Shown: piece after piece, positions 14,716-24,129 of the stretch
How positions within the stretch are numbered: position 1 is the stretch's first letter
How the letters are laid out: the number at the start of each line of letters is the position of its first letter
DNA from: a bacterium
Lineage (GTDB): Bacteria; Eisenbacteria; RBG-16-71-46; CAIMUX01
Assembly (NCBI GenBank): GCA_030431975.1
Contig: JAUIHP010000035.1
Span: 1 to 38,902 of the forward strand
Reading direction: 5' to 3'
Length of the DNA: 38,902 nt
The notes under the pieces: model-generated
Database searches by the model: none
What the model was told of the DNA's origin: nothing
Seen by the model: only the letters and a program-made list of their open reading frames with translations
Made by a program: the position numbers and the translations under genes

Positions 14716-16449
14716 ATGACTCCATACCGTTGGAAAATACTGGTCCTGTTCGGCATCATCGCTTTGGCGGGATGGGCGCTCCTGCCGTCGATTCGGCTCT
14801 ACAGCATGCCGGCCGAGGAACGTTACGGCAGCGATCCCGAGGTTGCTGAGCTTCGGGACCAGTCCCTCAAGCTTGGACTCGACCTTTTGGGCGGTATGCA
14901 CCTCGTGCTCGCTCTGGATCGAAGCGAACTCACCGACGAGCAGGTTCCCGACGCCATGGACCGGGCCATGGAGGTTCTCCGCAATCGTATCGACCAGTTC
15001 GGTGTGGCGGAGCCGTCCATCCAGCGCCAGGGAGAAGACCGAATCCTCCTCCAGCTTCCGGGAGTGGTGGACCAGGAGCGCGTCAAAGACCTGATCGGGG
15101 CCACGGCCCAGCTCCACTTTCAGCTCGTCATGGACCGGGAAGAGAGCGCGATGATCCTGGATCGGGTCGACCGGGCTCTCTATAACGCCATGAGCGGTGA
15201 AACCGGGGCTATGGAAGAGGCCGCCGATACGACCGGCCTGGGCTCCAACGACGGGATGTCGGATAGCGACGGCACAGACTCTGGGTCCAACGCCGGAAGT
15301 GCAGGAAATGACGTCGCTGGCGGGGACGGCGAGGCCGGATCCGGAGACGAGCCGCTCGCCGTGCCGACCCTCGCTCCAGGCGAGACCCGCCCTCTTATTG
15401 ACAAACTCTACGACTACCCGACCCTGCCCCGTGGTTCCGCCGCAGTTCAGATCGAGGATAAGGACCGGATTCTCGAGCTGGTCGAGTACGCGCGGGAAGC
15501 GGATCTCATCCCGCCGGGCCGGGACCTCGGCGTCCTGAGCAAGCCCCGCGATCTGGGCGGCGGCTTCGTCGGATACGAGATCTTCGTCCTCAAGCGGGCC
15601 CCGGAAATGACGGGAGAGGGTATCAAGACCGCCTCCATGGTCATCGGACTCGATCCGAACCGACCGGGCCAGCCTGGCGTGTCTTTGAGTTTCACGCCGA
15701 AAGGGACGAAGGACTTTGCCCGCGTCACCGCGAATACGGTTGGCCGCCAGCTCGCCATCGTCCTTGATGGTCGCGTCTCCTCGGCCCCGACCATCAACGA
15801 GAAGATTCCTTTCGGTCAGGCCTCGATCAACGGCTCATTTTCCGATACCGAGGCCAACGACCTGGCCATCGTCCTGAGGGCCGGTGCACTCCCCGCGGAC
15901 CTCGACTTCCTCGAGGAACGGACCGTGGGGCCGTCCTTGGGACGGGACTCGATTCGGACCAGCCTCTTCGCCGCGATGATCGGAGCGGCCGCGGTCGGGC
16001 TGTTCATGCTCATCTACTACCGGGCCAGTGGCGTCATTGCCCTGATCGGGTTGACCCTGAACATCACCTTCCTCATGGCCGGACTGGCGCTCTTCCGGGG
16101 AACATTGACGCTTCCGGGTATTGCCGGAATCGTTCTGACCATCGGAATGGCCGTGGACGCCAACGTGCTCGTCTTCGAGCGCATTCGGGAGGAGATCCGC
16201 GCCGGGAAGCGGCCCCGCCTGGCCATCGCATCAGGGTACGACTCGGCCTTTTCGACCATCCTCGACGCCAACCTGACGACTCTGATCAGCGCCATCGTCC
16301 TTTTCTGGTTCGGAACCGGTCCGATCAAGGGATTTGCCGTGACGCTCGGCATCGGAATCATCGCCAACCTCTACACCGCGGTCGTCGTGACCCGAACACT
16401 CTTCGATACCGTGACCTCTCGTCGCAGCATCGATGAGCTGTCCATCTAA
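14716..16449 (+). CDS. secD: Protein translocase subunit SecD
   Basis: SecD pairs with SecF and uses the proton-motive force to help complete export through SecYEG. The 577-residue protein has an N-terminal membrane helix (7-29), then the conserved LKLGLDLLGG (51-60), NRIDQFGVAEP and the LPGV of the periplasmic P1 domain. A cluster of five membrane helices (about 415-562) includes GMAVDANVLVFERIREE. It carries an unusual acidic, Gly/Ser/Asp-rich insertion at about 165-212 inside the periplasmic region. I chose the ATG at 14716, since GGAAGGG (14703-14709) sits six bases upstream; the ATG at 14710 is an alternative. secF follows after 11 bases, with its Shine-Dalgarno overlapping the secD stop. 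Confidence 0.95.
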   Translation: MTPYRWKILVLFGIIALAGWALLPSIRLYSMPAEERYGSDPEVAELRDQSLKLGLDLLGGMHLVLALDRSELTDEQVPDAMDRAMEVLRNRIDQFGVAEPSIQRQGEDRILLQLPGVVDQERVKDLIGATAQLHFQLVMDREESAMILDRVDRALYNAMSGETGAMEEAADTTGLGSNDGMSDSDGTDSGSNAGSAGNDVAGGDGEAGSGDEPLAVPTLAPGETRPLIDKLYDYPTLPRGSAAVQIEDKDRILELVEYAREADLIPPGRDLGVLSKPRDLGGGFVGYEIFVLKRAPEMTGEGIKTASMVIGLDPNRPGQPGVSLSFTPKGTKDFARVTANTVGRQLAIVLDGRVSSAPTINEKIPFGQASINGSFSDTEANDLAIVLRAGALPADLDFLEERTVGPSLGRDSIRTSLFAAMIGAAAVGLFMLIYYRASGVIALIGLTLNITFLMAGLALFRGTLTLPGIAGIVLTIGMAVDANVLVFERIREEIRAGKRPRLAIASGYDSAFSTILDANLTTLISAIVLFWFGTGPIKGFAVTLGIGIIANLYTAVVVTRTLFDTVTSRRSIDELSI

Positions 16450-16460
16450 GGAGGCGCGTC

Positions 16461-17396
16461 ATGTTTCGAATCATTGGCGACACCCATATCCCCTTCATGA
16501 GCATCCGGCGCCGGACCTACGTCGTTTCGGCGCTGCTCATCATCGTCGGTTTCGTTTCCCTGTTTGCCCATAAGGGGCTGAAGCTCGGCGTCGACTTCGC
16601 CGGCGGGCGGCTTTTCGAGTACCAGTTCTCCGAGCCGCTCGAGGTGGATGAACTTCGTAGCGTCCTCGACGCCATGGGTATTGCAGGCGGGGAAGTGCAG
16701 GAGATTGGTGAGGACGGGACGGACTTCATCGTTCGAATTCCCATTGCCGACGACGAAGCGTCAGTGGGAGCCCCCGACGAGGAGGGCATTTCCACTGCTT
16801 TTGCCTCGGAGATCGAGGCGAGACACCCGGGAATCCAAGCCGATCTCAGACTCGAAGAACTGGTTGGGCCACGCATCGGAGCAGAACTCCGCGGGAAGGC
16901 GTTCCGTGCCGTCGGGGTGGCTCTCTTCCTGATCCTTCTCTACGTCGGGTTCCGATTCGAGTTCAAGTTCGCACTCGGGGGCGTAGCCGCGCTGGCTCAC
17001 GACGTCCTTCTAACCGTTTTCGTGTTCTCGCTCTTCGACATCGAGTTCACGATCCCTATCGTGGCGGCGCTGCTGACGATCGGCGGGTACTCGATCAACG
17101 ACACCGTGGTCGTTTTTGACCGGATCCGGGAACGATCGCGAACCATGATCGGCAGCCGTCTGGAAGAGGTCATGGATACGAGCATCAACGAGGTGCTGTC
17201 CCGGACCCTTGTCACCTCGATTACGACGTTCTTCTCTGCCGGGGCCCTCTGGCTCTTCGGCGGGCAGGTCATCCACGACTTCGCCTTCGCCATCCTCATC
17301 GGGATCGTCGTCGGTACCTATTCCTCGATCTACGTGGCCTCGGCCATCGCGCTCGAAATCTCCAAGAACGAGGTGGTCACCGCACCCGAGGCCTAG
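16461..17396 (+). CDS. secF: Protein translocase subunit SecF
   Basis: The 311-residue partner of SecD has a first membrane helix at about 17-35 and the motif LGVDFAGGRLFEYQF near 42-56. A short periplasmic domain follows, then five further helices containing the conserved SINDTVVVFDRIRE and STNEVLSRT-like segments (here SINEVLSRTLVTS). Length and order match the separate SecF of most bacteria. The ATG at 16461 has a near-perfect AAGGAGG (16448-16454) that overlaps the secD stop codon, so the pair should be translated together in roughly equal amounts. It is followed at once by the GATCCC repeat, and no conventional terminator is visible. Confidence 0.96.
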   Translation: MFRIIGDTHIPFMSIRRRTYVVSALLIIVGFVSLFAHKGLKLGVDFAGGRLFEYQFSEPLEVDELRSVLDAMGIAGGEVQEIGEDGTDFIVRIPIADDEASVGAPDEEGISTAFASEIEARHPGIQADLRLEELVGPRIGAELRGKAFRAVGVALFLILLYVGFRFEFKFALGGVAALAHDVLLTVFVFSLFDIEFTIPIVAALLTIGGYSINDTVVVFDRIRERSRTMIGSRLEEVMDTSINEVLSRTLVTSITTFFSAGALWLFGGQVIHDFAFAILIGIVVGTYSSIYVASAIALEISKNEVVTAPEA

Positions 17397-17403
17397 CCCC
17401 GGT

Positions 17404-17492
17404 CCCGGATCCCGATCCCGGATCCTGATCCCGATCCCGATCCCGATCCCGATCCCGATCCCGATCCCGATCCCGATCCCGATCCCGATCCC
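17404..17492. repeat. GATCCC hexanucleotide tandem repeat
   Basis: Starting eight bases after the secF stop there are degenerate hexamers (17404-17426), then 11 perfect GATCCC copies (17427-17492). The run contains a GATC site every six bases. It lies outside any supported gene. Downstream to 17603 I see only an inverted CCGCGG pair near 17519-17537 and nothing coding. Confidence 0.95.
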
Positions 17493-17603
17493 TGGCCCCT
17501 TTTCACCGATCCGATCTGTCCGCGGACGACCTCCGCGGGTGGATCGGCGTGGCCGGTCCCCGGAACTGACGAAAAACAATGCGTTTCCGGCGCGGAGGGG
17601 ATT

Positions 17604-17631
17604 TTGCACAGCTTTTTACCGATGCTAGACT
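17604..17631 (+). promoter_or_regulatory. Candidate promoter for the DUF4159-DUF4175 operon
   Basis: TTGCAC (17604-17609) lies 16 bases before TAGACT (17626-17631), with a T-run inside the spacer. The start would be near 17638, leaving a leader of about 115 bases. It is the best promoter-like pair between secF and the next gene. Confidence 0.4.
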
Positions 17632-17754
17632 AGGGAGGAAGAGCGCCGACTCGGTCCGGTCAGGGTCCGAAATTCGGGGGAGAGACGCTCTTTGCGCACG
17701 AGGCCGGGAACCGATCCAAGTCTCGTGTTTTCAAAGCGTACCGAGGACGCATCG

Positions 17755-18537
17755 ATGGAAGGACCCCGAACCTTGCGCCACCCCGACTGGAAACTCCCCC
17801 CGGCCCCCTGTCAGCGGTCGAAAAGCCGCCTGGCCGTAGGTTTCTTCGCGGTTCTGTTTTCCGTCGGCCTGCTTCTGACCGGCGAGGCGGTCCTCATCCG
17901 GGCCCAAGCCCAGGCCCAGGGGCTGACCGGTGCGGACGGGCCCGGCCTGACCATCGCCCGGCTCAAGTACGGTGGGGGAGGTGACTGGTACAGCAATCCG
18001 TCCAGCTTACCCAACCTGGCCGAGGCCATTCGGAAACGTACCTCCGTCGTCGTCACGCAGATCGACGAGGCCCGGGTCTCGATTCTCGATCCCGACTTCT
18101 TCAGCTACCCCTACCTCTACATGAATGGTCACGGGGTCGTCCGCTTTACCGAGAGCGAAGTCGATCGCCTGCGCAAGTACCTCTTGGCGGGTGGCTTCCT
18201 CTTTGCCGATGACAACTATGGGATGGACGAGTCCTTCCGCAAGGAGATGCAACGGGTCTTCCCCGACCGAAAGTTGGTCGAAGTGCCGTTCAGCCATCCG
18301 ATCTACCACTGTTTCTATGACCTCCCTGGGGGACCGCCCAAGGTGCACGAGCATGATGGGAAGCCTTCGCAGGGTTACGGAATCTTCGACGGTGACCGCC
18401 TGATCGTCTTCTATACGTTCCAGTCGGACATCGGAGATGGAATCGAGGACGATCACGTTCACAAGAATCCGCCTGAGGTTCGGGAAGCGGCCATGCGCAT
18501 GGCCGTGAACACAGTCGTCTACGCTATGTCCTATTAG
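17755..18537 (+). CDS. DUF4159-family exported protein (GATase1/ThuA-like fold)
   Basis: The 260-residue protein has one N-terminal hydrophobic segment (26-42) that anchors or exports it. The domain begins at GLTIARLKYGGGGDWY and contains SILDPDFFSYPYLYMNGHG, the strand-turn LAGGFLFADDNYG and FSHPIYHCFYDL, all typical of DUF4159. The family has a class I amidotransferase/ThuA-like fold, but the nucleophilic cysteine position reads ADDNYG here, so glutaminase activity is unlikely. I chose the ATG at 17755, preceded by GAGGA about eight bases upstream. It opens an operon with DUF4175, TPR and another GATase-like protein. DUF4159 genes often lie near MoxR/BatA-type envelope loci in FCB bacteria. 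Its biochemical role is unknown. Confidence 0.85.
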   Translation: MEGPRTLRHPDWKLPPAPCQRSKSRLAVGFFAVLFSVGLLLTGEAVLIRAQAQAQGLTGADGPGLTIARLKYGGGGDWYSNPSSLPNLAEAIRKRTSVVVTQIDEARVSILDPDFFSYPYLYMNGHGVVRFTESEVDRLRKYLLAGGFLFADDNYGMDESFRKEMQRVFPDRKLVEVPFSHPIYHCFYDLPGGPPKVHEHDGKPSQGYGIFDGDRLIVFYTFQSDIGDGIEDDHVHKNPPEVREAAMRMAVNTVVYAMSY

Positions 18538-18609
18538 TCCACCAGCAGGTTTGCCGTGGGTCGAAGCGTCAGCTCGGGAGAGCGGCCCTCGGAAACCGGG
18601 AGAACGGTA

Positions 18610-21600
18610 ATGGAGAAAGCACAACGCTTCCGCAACATCGCTCGATCCGGTCACGGCGTCTTTCGTCGCAGGAGGTGGGTCGAAGCCGCGTCCTTGGCGG
18701 TTTCGTTCCTACTGCCGCTGGCCCTGGCCGCGGTGGCCCTGGGAATGCTCTTCCGGTTCCACCCGGTGAGCGGCTGGGCGCCCACGGCGATGGCTGCGGT
18801 TGCGGTGGTGGCAGCGGCGGTCGTGGCGGTCCGCTATCTGACGCGAAATCGCCTTCAGTATGAGGAGTTCCTCCGTCATCTGGAGCACCGGCTGTCCCTG
18901 CGGCGCAACGAGCTGGTCAATGCCGACGAGCTGGAATCCCGCCTCGACGCCATGGAAGATCCGCTTTCCCGCGGGCTGGCGGCACAGGCCGTCGACTCGG
19001 GAATCGAGCAGGTCCGTCGCGTTCGCTTCGGCGAACTCGCTCCCAAGCGCAGTGTCCGTGGACCGTGGCTCCGATCGCTCGCGACGGTCGCCGTGGCTGT
19101 GGCCCTCTTCTTCGTAGCCCCGCAGTCGTTCCAGGGAGCGTTGGCGCGGATCGCGACGCCGGGCACCTATGAACTGCCGCCGGCCATCCGCATCGATGTC
19201 ACCCCCGGGAACGTCGTTCTGCAGCGGGGTCAGGTCCTTTCCATCACCGCATCCGTTCCGTCCGACGCCGAAGGCGCCCAGCTGTTCTGGCGCAGCGACG
19301 GCGGCGCCTGGCGGACTCTCGATATGAACGCCGGAGCCGCCGCGGCAGACGGTGACGAACGAACGGAGTTTGCCGCGGCGCTCCGCGGACTCGTCGAAAA
19401 CTCCGAATACGCCGTGGCCACGAAGGATGCGCGTTCCCAGACCTATGAAGTCCAGGTTACGGAGCCGCTCCGCGCCGTCGGATACCGGAAGAGCGTGACG
19501 CCGCCGGCCTACACCGGACTTCCGAAGAGCCAGGAACTCTCCGCCAACGGAAACGTCTCCGCGATCTTTGGTTCGGAACTCCGACTGGGAATCCAAACGG
19601 GACGACCCGGTACGGACGGTTCGCTCATCTGGGAGGACGGAACGAGCCAGCCTCTGACCGAAGCCGACGACGGTCTCCTCATTGCCGAACTCCGCATGGA
19701 CGAGACCCGTTCCTACACCGTCGAGCTGACCGCGGAAGAGCTGGAGGACGTGAAGTGGAATTCGCGAGTCTTCAAGCTCGAACCGGTTGCCGACCGCATG
19801 CCCACGCTCTATCAGCTGGCGCCGGAGGTCTCCGTCGACCTTCCGCCCGAGATGATCGTCCAGCTGGACGCGGACTGTGTGGATGACTTCGGGCTTTCCC
19901 GTCTCGACCTCGTCTATCAGCGCAACGATCAGCCGAAGGTGCGCGAGCGCCTGGCCACCTGGAAGGGCGACCGGGAAGCGCGCGTCGTCCACGACTGGGA
20001 TCTGGAAGGCATTGCGCTCGTCCCGGGCGACGTCATCCAGTACCACCTCGAGCTGACGGACAACGACGTCATCTCCGGTCCCAAGACGGTCCGGGGTCCG
20101 GCCAGTGAAATCCGTTTCCCGTCCCTGGAAGAGCTCTACGCCGAGGTCGAGAAGGATCGCGACGAGCAGATGGGGGACGTCGGTGACCTTCGCGCCGAGC
20201 AGGAGGAGATTCGCGACGAGCTGGACAAGGCTCTCTCCGATCTCCGGAAGCAGAAGGACATGGACTGGGAGCAGCAGGAAGCCCTCAAAGACCTGGCCGA
20301 GCGTCAGGAAAACGTCACGAAGAAGTTGGAAGAGCTTTCCAAGTCGCTGGACCAGTCTCTCGAGGAGATGCAGCAGGCTGAACTCTTTTCACCGGAGCTT
20401 CTGGCCAAGGTCGAAGAGATCAACAAGCTCTCCAAAGAGATCCAGAATCCTGAGTTCCAGCAGCAGATGGACCAGTTGAAGGATGCGCTCGAGGAGCTGG
20501 ACAAGAACAAGGTCGAGAACACGCTCGAGCAGATGAAGATGAGTCAGCAGGACTTGTCCCAAAGCCTGGAGCGGACGCTCGAACTGCTCAAGCGGATGAA
20601 GAACGAGGAAGAGCTCGACGAGCTGGTTCAGAAATCGCAGCGTCTCTTGGAGGAGCAGGAGCGACTGAACGACGAGATGGCTCGCAAGATGGGTGACGAG
20701 CCGCAGGATCGGGATGAGCCTCAGGACGACCCGCAGAACGACGCCGACGGAGAGAACTCCGACGATGCCGAGGACTCTGAAGGTGAAGACACCGAGGGTG
20801 AGAACTCCGAGGGCGAGAACGCGGAGGGCGAAGACTCCGAAGGCGAAGACTCCGAGGGTGAGAACGCTGAGGGCGACGATTCCGAGTCACAGGAAGGTGA
20901 CGACTCCGAGAGCTCTGAGTCCGATTCTGAATCCGAGTCTTCCGAGTCCGACTCGCAGGAGGGTGAGTCCTCCGAAGGAAATCAGGAGCAAAACTCTTCT
21001 GAGCAGAATCCGTCCGACCAGAACTCCGGTGATCCGCAGCAGCAGGATCAGGCCCAGTCCTCCGAGTCTCCGATGAGCCCGGAAGAGCGGGCAGAGATGG
21101 AGAAGAAGCAGGAAGAACTCGAGAAGCAGCTCGAAGAACTGAAAGAACAGCTGGCCGAACTTCAGAAGGAAGCGGAAGAGAATTGGGAAGAGCTCAGTGA
21201 AGAGCTTTCCGAGAGCCAGCCGCAGAAGAAGCTCGACGAAGCGCAGCAGAACATGGAGCAGTCGCAGCAGAACATGTCGGGCAGTCCCCAGCAGAGCATG
21301 AAGTTCGGTCGTCAGGCCGAACAGGACCTGCAGGAGTTTGCCCAGCAGATGCAGCAGGCTCAGGAAAACGTGGCTCAGGAGGAGCAGGAGGACATCACGC
21401 GCGATCTCTTCCGCATCTCCGGGCAGCTGGTTCACGTCAGTGAGGGGCAGGAAGGGCTTTTGGGTCGGGCGCCCAGCCAGCCGACCCGGGATCTGGCGGC
21501 GGAGCAGGCGCAGCTATCCAAGTCGGCCCGGCAAAGCCTGAATGACCTCTACGAGTTGGGGAAGAAGTCCCGAATTCTCTCCCCGGATCTCACGCGGGAG

Positions 21601-22317
21601 ATGTCCGGCGCGGTCAATGCCCTGGAGCACTCGACTAAGGCTTTCGAGAAGGGCAATCGCCAGTCCGCGATGGCTCAGGGGACGAAGTCGACCAACACGC
21701 TGAACTCGACCGTCATCGAGCTGCTCGAAGCCAACGAACAGATGTGCAACAACCCGTCGTCGGGAAGTTGCAACAACCCGATGAGCAAGATGCGCAGTCT
21801 TTCCGCCCAGCAGCAGCAGCTGAACAGCGACAGCAAGAACATGATGGGACAACAACAGCGACTGCAGCAGCAGGGCGGCTCCAAGCAGCAGCTCGAAGAG
21901 ATGGCCGCGCGACAGGAGATGATCCGTCGCGGGCTCGCCGAACTCGAGCAGAGCCTGGGAGGCCGTAAGGACATCCTGGGACGACTCGACGAACTGGCCG
22001 AGGATATGGGCGATGTCGTCGACGAGATGAAGAAGGAAAACAAGATCGACGACCGCATCCTCGAGCGGCAGGAGAAGATTCTCTCCCGCCTCTTGACCGC
22101 GCAGAAGTCGATCCGCCGCGAGGATCAGAAGGAAGAGCGGACGGCGCGGACCGGTGTGAATCCGGAAGATCGCGACTCGCCGCCTCCGGTTGCGCAGGAA
22201 CTGGGTCAGAAAGAGCTGCTTCGCCGAGGCATTCTCCGGGGAAGTCAGGATCCGATCCCGGATGAGTTCCGCTCGCTCGTCGAGGACTATTACGAGTCGC
22301 TGGCGGACAAGCCGTAG
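18610..22317 (+). CDS. Giant DUF4175-type membrane-anchored coiled-coil protein
   Basis: The 1235-residue protein has membrane helices at about 25-48, 57-75 and 156-170. A beta-rich region (about 180-505) resembles the extracytoplasmic part of DUF4175 proteins. Long Glu/Lys/Gln-rich coiled coils span about 510-700. An extremely acidic Ser/Glu/Gly segment follows (about 695-835), then Gln-rich coiled coils to the C-terminus. A CNNPSSGSCNNP pair of cysteines lies near 1045-1057. I chose the ATG at 18610, with GGGAGA (18598-18603) upstream; an in-frame start at 18556 is less likely. It lies 72 bases after DUF4159 and 27 before the TPR gene. It may be a structural or tethering component of the envelope; that is inference. 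Confidence 0.82.
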   Translation: MEKAQRFRNIARSGHGVFRRRRWVEAASLAVSFLLPLALAAVALGMLFRFHPVSGWAPTAMAAVAVVAAAVVAVRYLTRNRLQYEEFLRHLEHRLSLRRNELVNADELESRLDAMEDPLSRGLAAQAVDSGIEQVRRVRFGELAPKRSVRGPWLRSLATVAVAVALFFVAPQSFQGALARIATPGTYELPPAIRIDVTPGNVVLQRGQVLSITASVPSDAEGAQLFWRSDGGAWRTLDMNAGAAAADGDERTEFAAALRGLVENSEYAVATKDARSQTYEVQVTEPLRAVGYRKSVTPPAYTGLPKSQELSANGNVSAIFGSELRLGIQTGRPGTDGSLIWEDGTSQPLTEADDGLLIAELRMDETRSYTVELTAEELEDVKWNSRVFKLEPVADRMPTLYQLAPEVSVDLPPEMIVQLDADCVDDFGLSRLDLVYQRNDQPKVRERLATWKGDREARVVHDWDLEGIALVPGDVIQYHLELTDNDVISGPKTVRGPASEIRFPSLEELYAEVEKDRDEQMGDVGDLRAEQEEIRDELDKALSDLRKQKDMDWEQQEALKDLAERQENVTKKLEELSKSLDQSLEEMQQAELFSPELLAKVEEINKLSKEIQNPEFQQQMDQLKDALEELDKNKVENTLEQMKMSQQDLSQSLERTLELLKRMKNEEELDELVQKSQRLLEEQERLNDEMARKMGDEPQDRDEPQDDPQNDADGENSDDAEDSEGEDTEGENSEGENAEGEDSEGEDSEGENAEGDDSESQEGDDSESSESDSESESSESDSQEGESSEGNQEQNSSEQNPSDQNSGDPQQQDQAQSSESPMSPEERAEMEKKQEELEKQLEELKEQLAELQKEAEENWEELSEELSESQPQKKLDEAQQNMEQSQQNMSGSPQQSMKFGRQAEQDLQEFAQQMQQAQENVAQEEQEDITRDLFRISGQLVHVSEGQEGLLGRAPSQPTRDLAAEQAQLSKSARQSLNDLYELGKKSRILSPDLTREMSGAVNALEHSTKAFEKGNRQSAMAQGTKSTNTLNSTVIELLEANEQMCNNPSSGSCNNPMSKMRSLSAQQQQLNSDSKNMMGQQQRLQQQGGSKQQLEEMAARQEMIRRGLAELEQSLGGRKDILGRLDELAEDMGDVVDEMKKENKIDDRILERQEKILSRLLTAQKSIRREDQKEERTARTGVNPEDRDSPPPVAQELGQKELLRRGILRGSQDPIPDEFRSLVEDYYESLADKP
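20770..20874 (+). repeat. Seven in-frame 15-bp units encoding an acidic pentapeptide
   Basis: Within the DUF4175-type gene seven consecutive 15-base units encode the pentapeptide E-[DN]-[STA]-E-G. They form the start of the acidic low-complexity segment. The unit is a multiple of three, so copy-number change would lengthen or shorten the linker without a frameshift. Confidence 0.9.
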
Positions 22318-22344
22318 CCGCAGCGAACGTCAGGAGACGTATCC

Positions 22345-24051
22345 ATGCCACGACGTGTGTCGTCGTTCCGTAACTTGGGAACTCTGGGCCTGGCCCTGTT
22401 CCTCGCCTGCGCCGTGTGCTGTTTCGGCGCTGCCGATGCCGATGCACAGGCCCGCAAGGTCTCTGAGGTCGAGCGGGAGGTCAACTCCACGATCTCGAAG
22501 TCGAAGCTTCTCGTTCGCGACGGGAAGACCGAAGCCGGGTTGTCCCTTCTCGAAGAACTCAACAAGAAGTATCCCGGGGACGTGCGCGTCCTTCAGGTCT
22601 ACTCCCAGTTGCTGCGACGCGAGGGGCGGCTGGAGGAAGCGGTTCCCCTCTATCGTCGTGCCATGGAGAACTCGCCCGAGCCGGGTGTGCTCTTTCAGGA
22701 GTTGGAAGGCATCCATCGGGAGTTGCGACAGGACGTCGAAGCTCTGGAACTCTGTCTGGAGTATCAGGAACGGTTTGGCGAACGGGGCCGCTGGGTCTCG
22801 CGCGAAATCGAGTCCCTCATCCTGACCGGGCGTCTGGGAGACACTGCGGTCGAGAAGATCGAGAAGGCTCTCAAGTCTCGTGAGAAGAACAGTTCTCTCT
22901 ATCGCCTGCGCCTGTCCGCTCTCTACTTCGCCGGCCGTTCGGATGACGCACTCGAGGCGGCCCGCAAGCTGGACCAGGACCGCAAGGCGCAGGGCGCCGA
23001 AGTCATGGCCTACGCCGCGCTCCTCGAATCGAAAGGGGAGCTGGCCGATGTCCTCCCGGCGCTCGACGTGGCGTTGGAAATGCAGCCGGAAGTGGGACTC
23101 CGTCTGGAATTGTTGAACCGGAAGGCCCAGACGCTTCGGCGACTCCGTAACATCGACCAGGCCCTCGCAGTCTACGATCAGATCGTGGCGGAGAGCCCGG
23201 ACGGCGCCCTTAGTCGCAAGGTTCTGGAAGACAAAGCGCAGATCCTCGACAAGGAACTGAAACGAAAGAGCGAGGCTCTCGAGGTCTATTCAGAGCTGCT
23301 GACCCGGGTCACGCCGGTCAAGACTGCGGAAGACGCGAAGACGGCCAACCGGCTGCAGCTGGCCATGGCCGACTGTCACCTTCTTCTCGAGCGACCGGAA
23401 AAGGCGGGAGAGATCTACCAGCAGATGGCGGACGATGCGACGGATCCGGGTGTCCGGGTGGAAGCGCTGTTTCAGGTGGGAGAAATGCTCTTCTACCAGG
23501 GGCGAAGCGACGAGGCCGAGGAAACCTACTACCGAATCGTCGACGAGTACCGCACGTCCAAGTGGACGAACAATGCTCTGGACCGGATTCTCGTCATCGG
23601 TGAGAACGGCGACTACGACGGTGTGCCGCTCTCCGCACTGGCCCAATCGAGCTACTACCGGAAGCTGGGCAAGCTCGAGCGTGCGCTCGCTCTGGTCAGT
23701 GAAGCACAGGACGGATTCCCCGACAGCGAAGCGGTGGATAATCTCCTCTTCGAGGAAGCGTCGATCTATCTCGGTCTGGGCAAGCCGGAACAGGCCCATG
23801 CGGTGGCCAAGGATCTGGCCGAGCGCTATCCGGAATCGACCTTTGCGCCGCGCGGTCTCAAGATCGTCGCCGACTACTACCGGAAGCAGGCGGGGGGGCG
23901 GGCTCTGGCCCTCGAGATCTACGAAGATGTTTTGGTGCGTTTTCCGACCTCCATCGAGACACCGGAAGTACGCGGCCGCATCGATGAATTGAACGGGCGG
24001 GGCCCGGACAGCTCTTCCCACTTCGGGTCTGAGACCCATCTGCGGGGCTGA
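22345..24051 (+). CDS. Exported tetratricopeptide-repeat protein
   Basis: The 568-residue protein has a signal peptide (about 1-35, ending ADADAQA). Helical tandem repeats of TPR/SEL1-like character then run through most of the chain; examples are GKTEAGLSLLEELNKKYPGD, GRLEEAVPLYRRAMENSPE, NIDQALAVYDQIVAESPDG and RSDEAEETYYRIVDEY. It should act in the periplasm as a protein-binding scaffold. The ATG at 22345 is preceded by AGGAG about nine bases upstream. It lies 27 bases after the DUF4175-type gene and 78 before the next gene, so it is part of the same operon. No enzymatic motif is seen. Confidence 0.88.
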   Translation: MPRRVSSFRNLGTLGLALFLACAVCCFGAADADAQARKVSEVEREVNSTISKSKLLVRDGKTEAGLSLLEELNKKYPGDVRVLQVYSQLLRREGRLEEAVPLYRRAMENSPEPGVLFQELEGIHRELRQDVEALELCLEYQERFGERGRWVSREIESLILTGRLGDTAVEKIEKALKSREKNSSLYRLRLSALYFAGRSDDALEAARKLDQDRKAQGAEVMAYAALLESKGELADVLPALDVALEMQPEVGLRLELLNRKAQTLRRLRNIDQALAVYDQIVAESPDGALSRKVLEDKAQILDKELKRKSEALEVYSELLTRVTPVKTAEDAKTANRLQLAMADCHLLLERPEKAGEIYQQMADDATDPGVRVEALFQVGEMLFYQGRSDEAEETYYRIVDEYRTSKWTNNALDRILVIGENGDYDGVPLSALAQSSYYRKLGKLERALALVSEAQDGFPDSEAVDNLLFEEASIYLGLGKPEQAHAVAKDLAERYPESTFAPRGLKIVADYYRKQAGGRALALEIYEDVLVRFPTSIETPEVRGRIDELNGRGPDSSSHFGSETHLRG

Positions 24052-24129
24052 GCGGACGCGACAGATCTGCGTATCCCCGGCCGGGTTGGACTTGGCCGAC
24101 CTCGCGAAACGTTAGAAAAAGGACTTTGA

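Noticed and set aside
17397-17628. Frames encoding Pro-Ile or Gly-Ile dipeptide runs over the GATCCC array
   Set aside because: They arise only from the hexamer repeat. No start with a ribosome-binding site or conserved domain supports translation.
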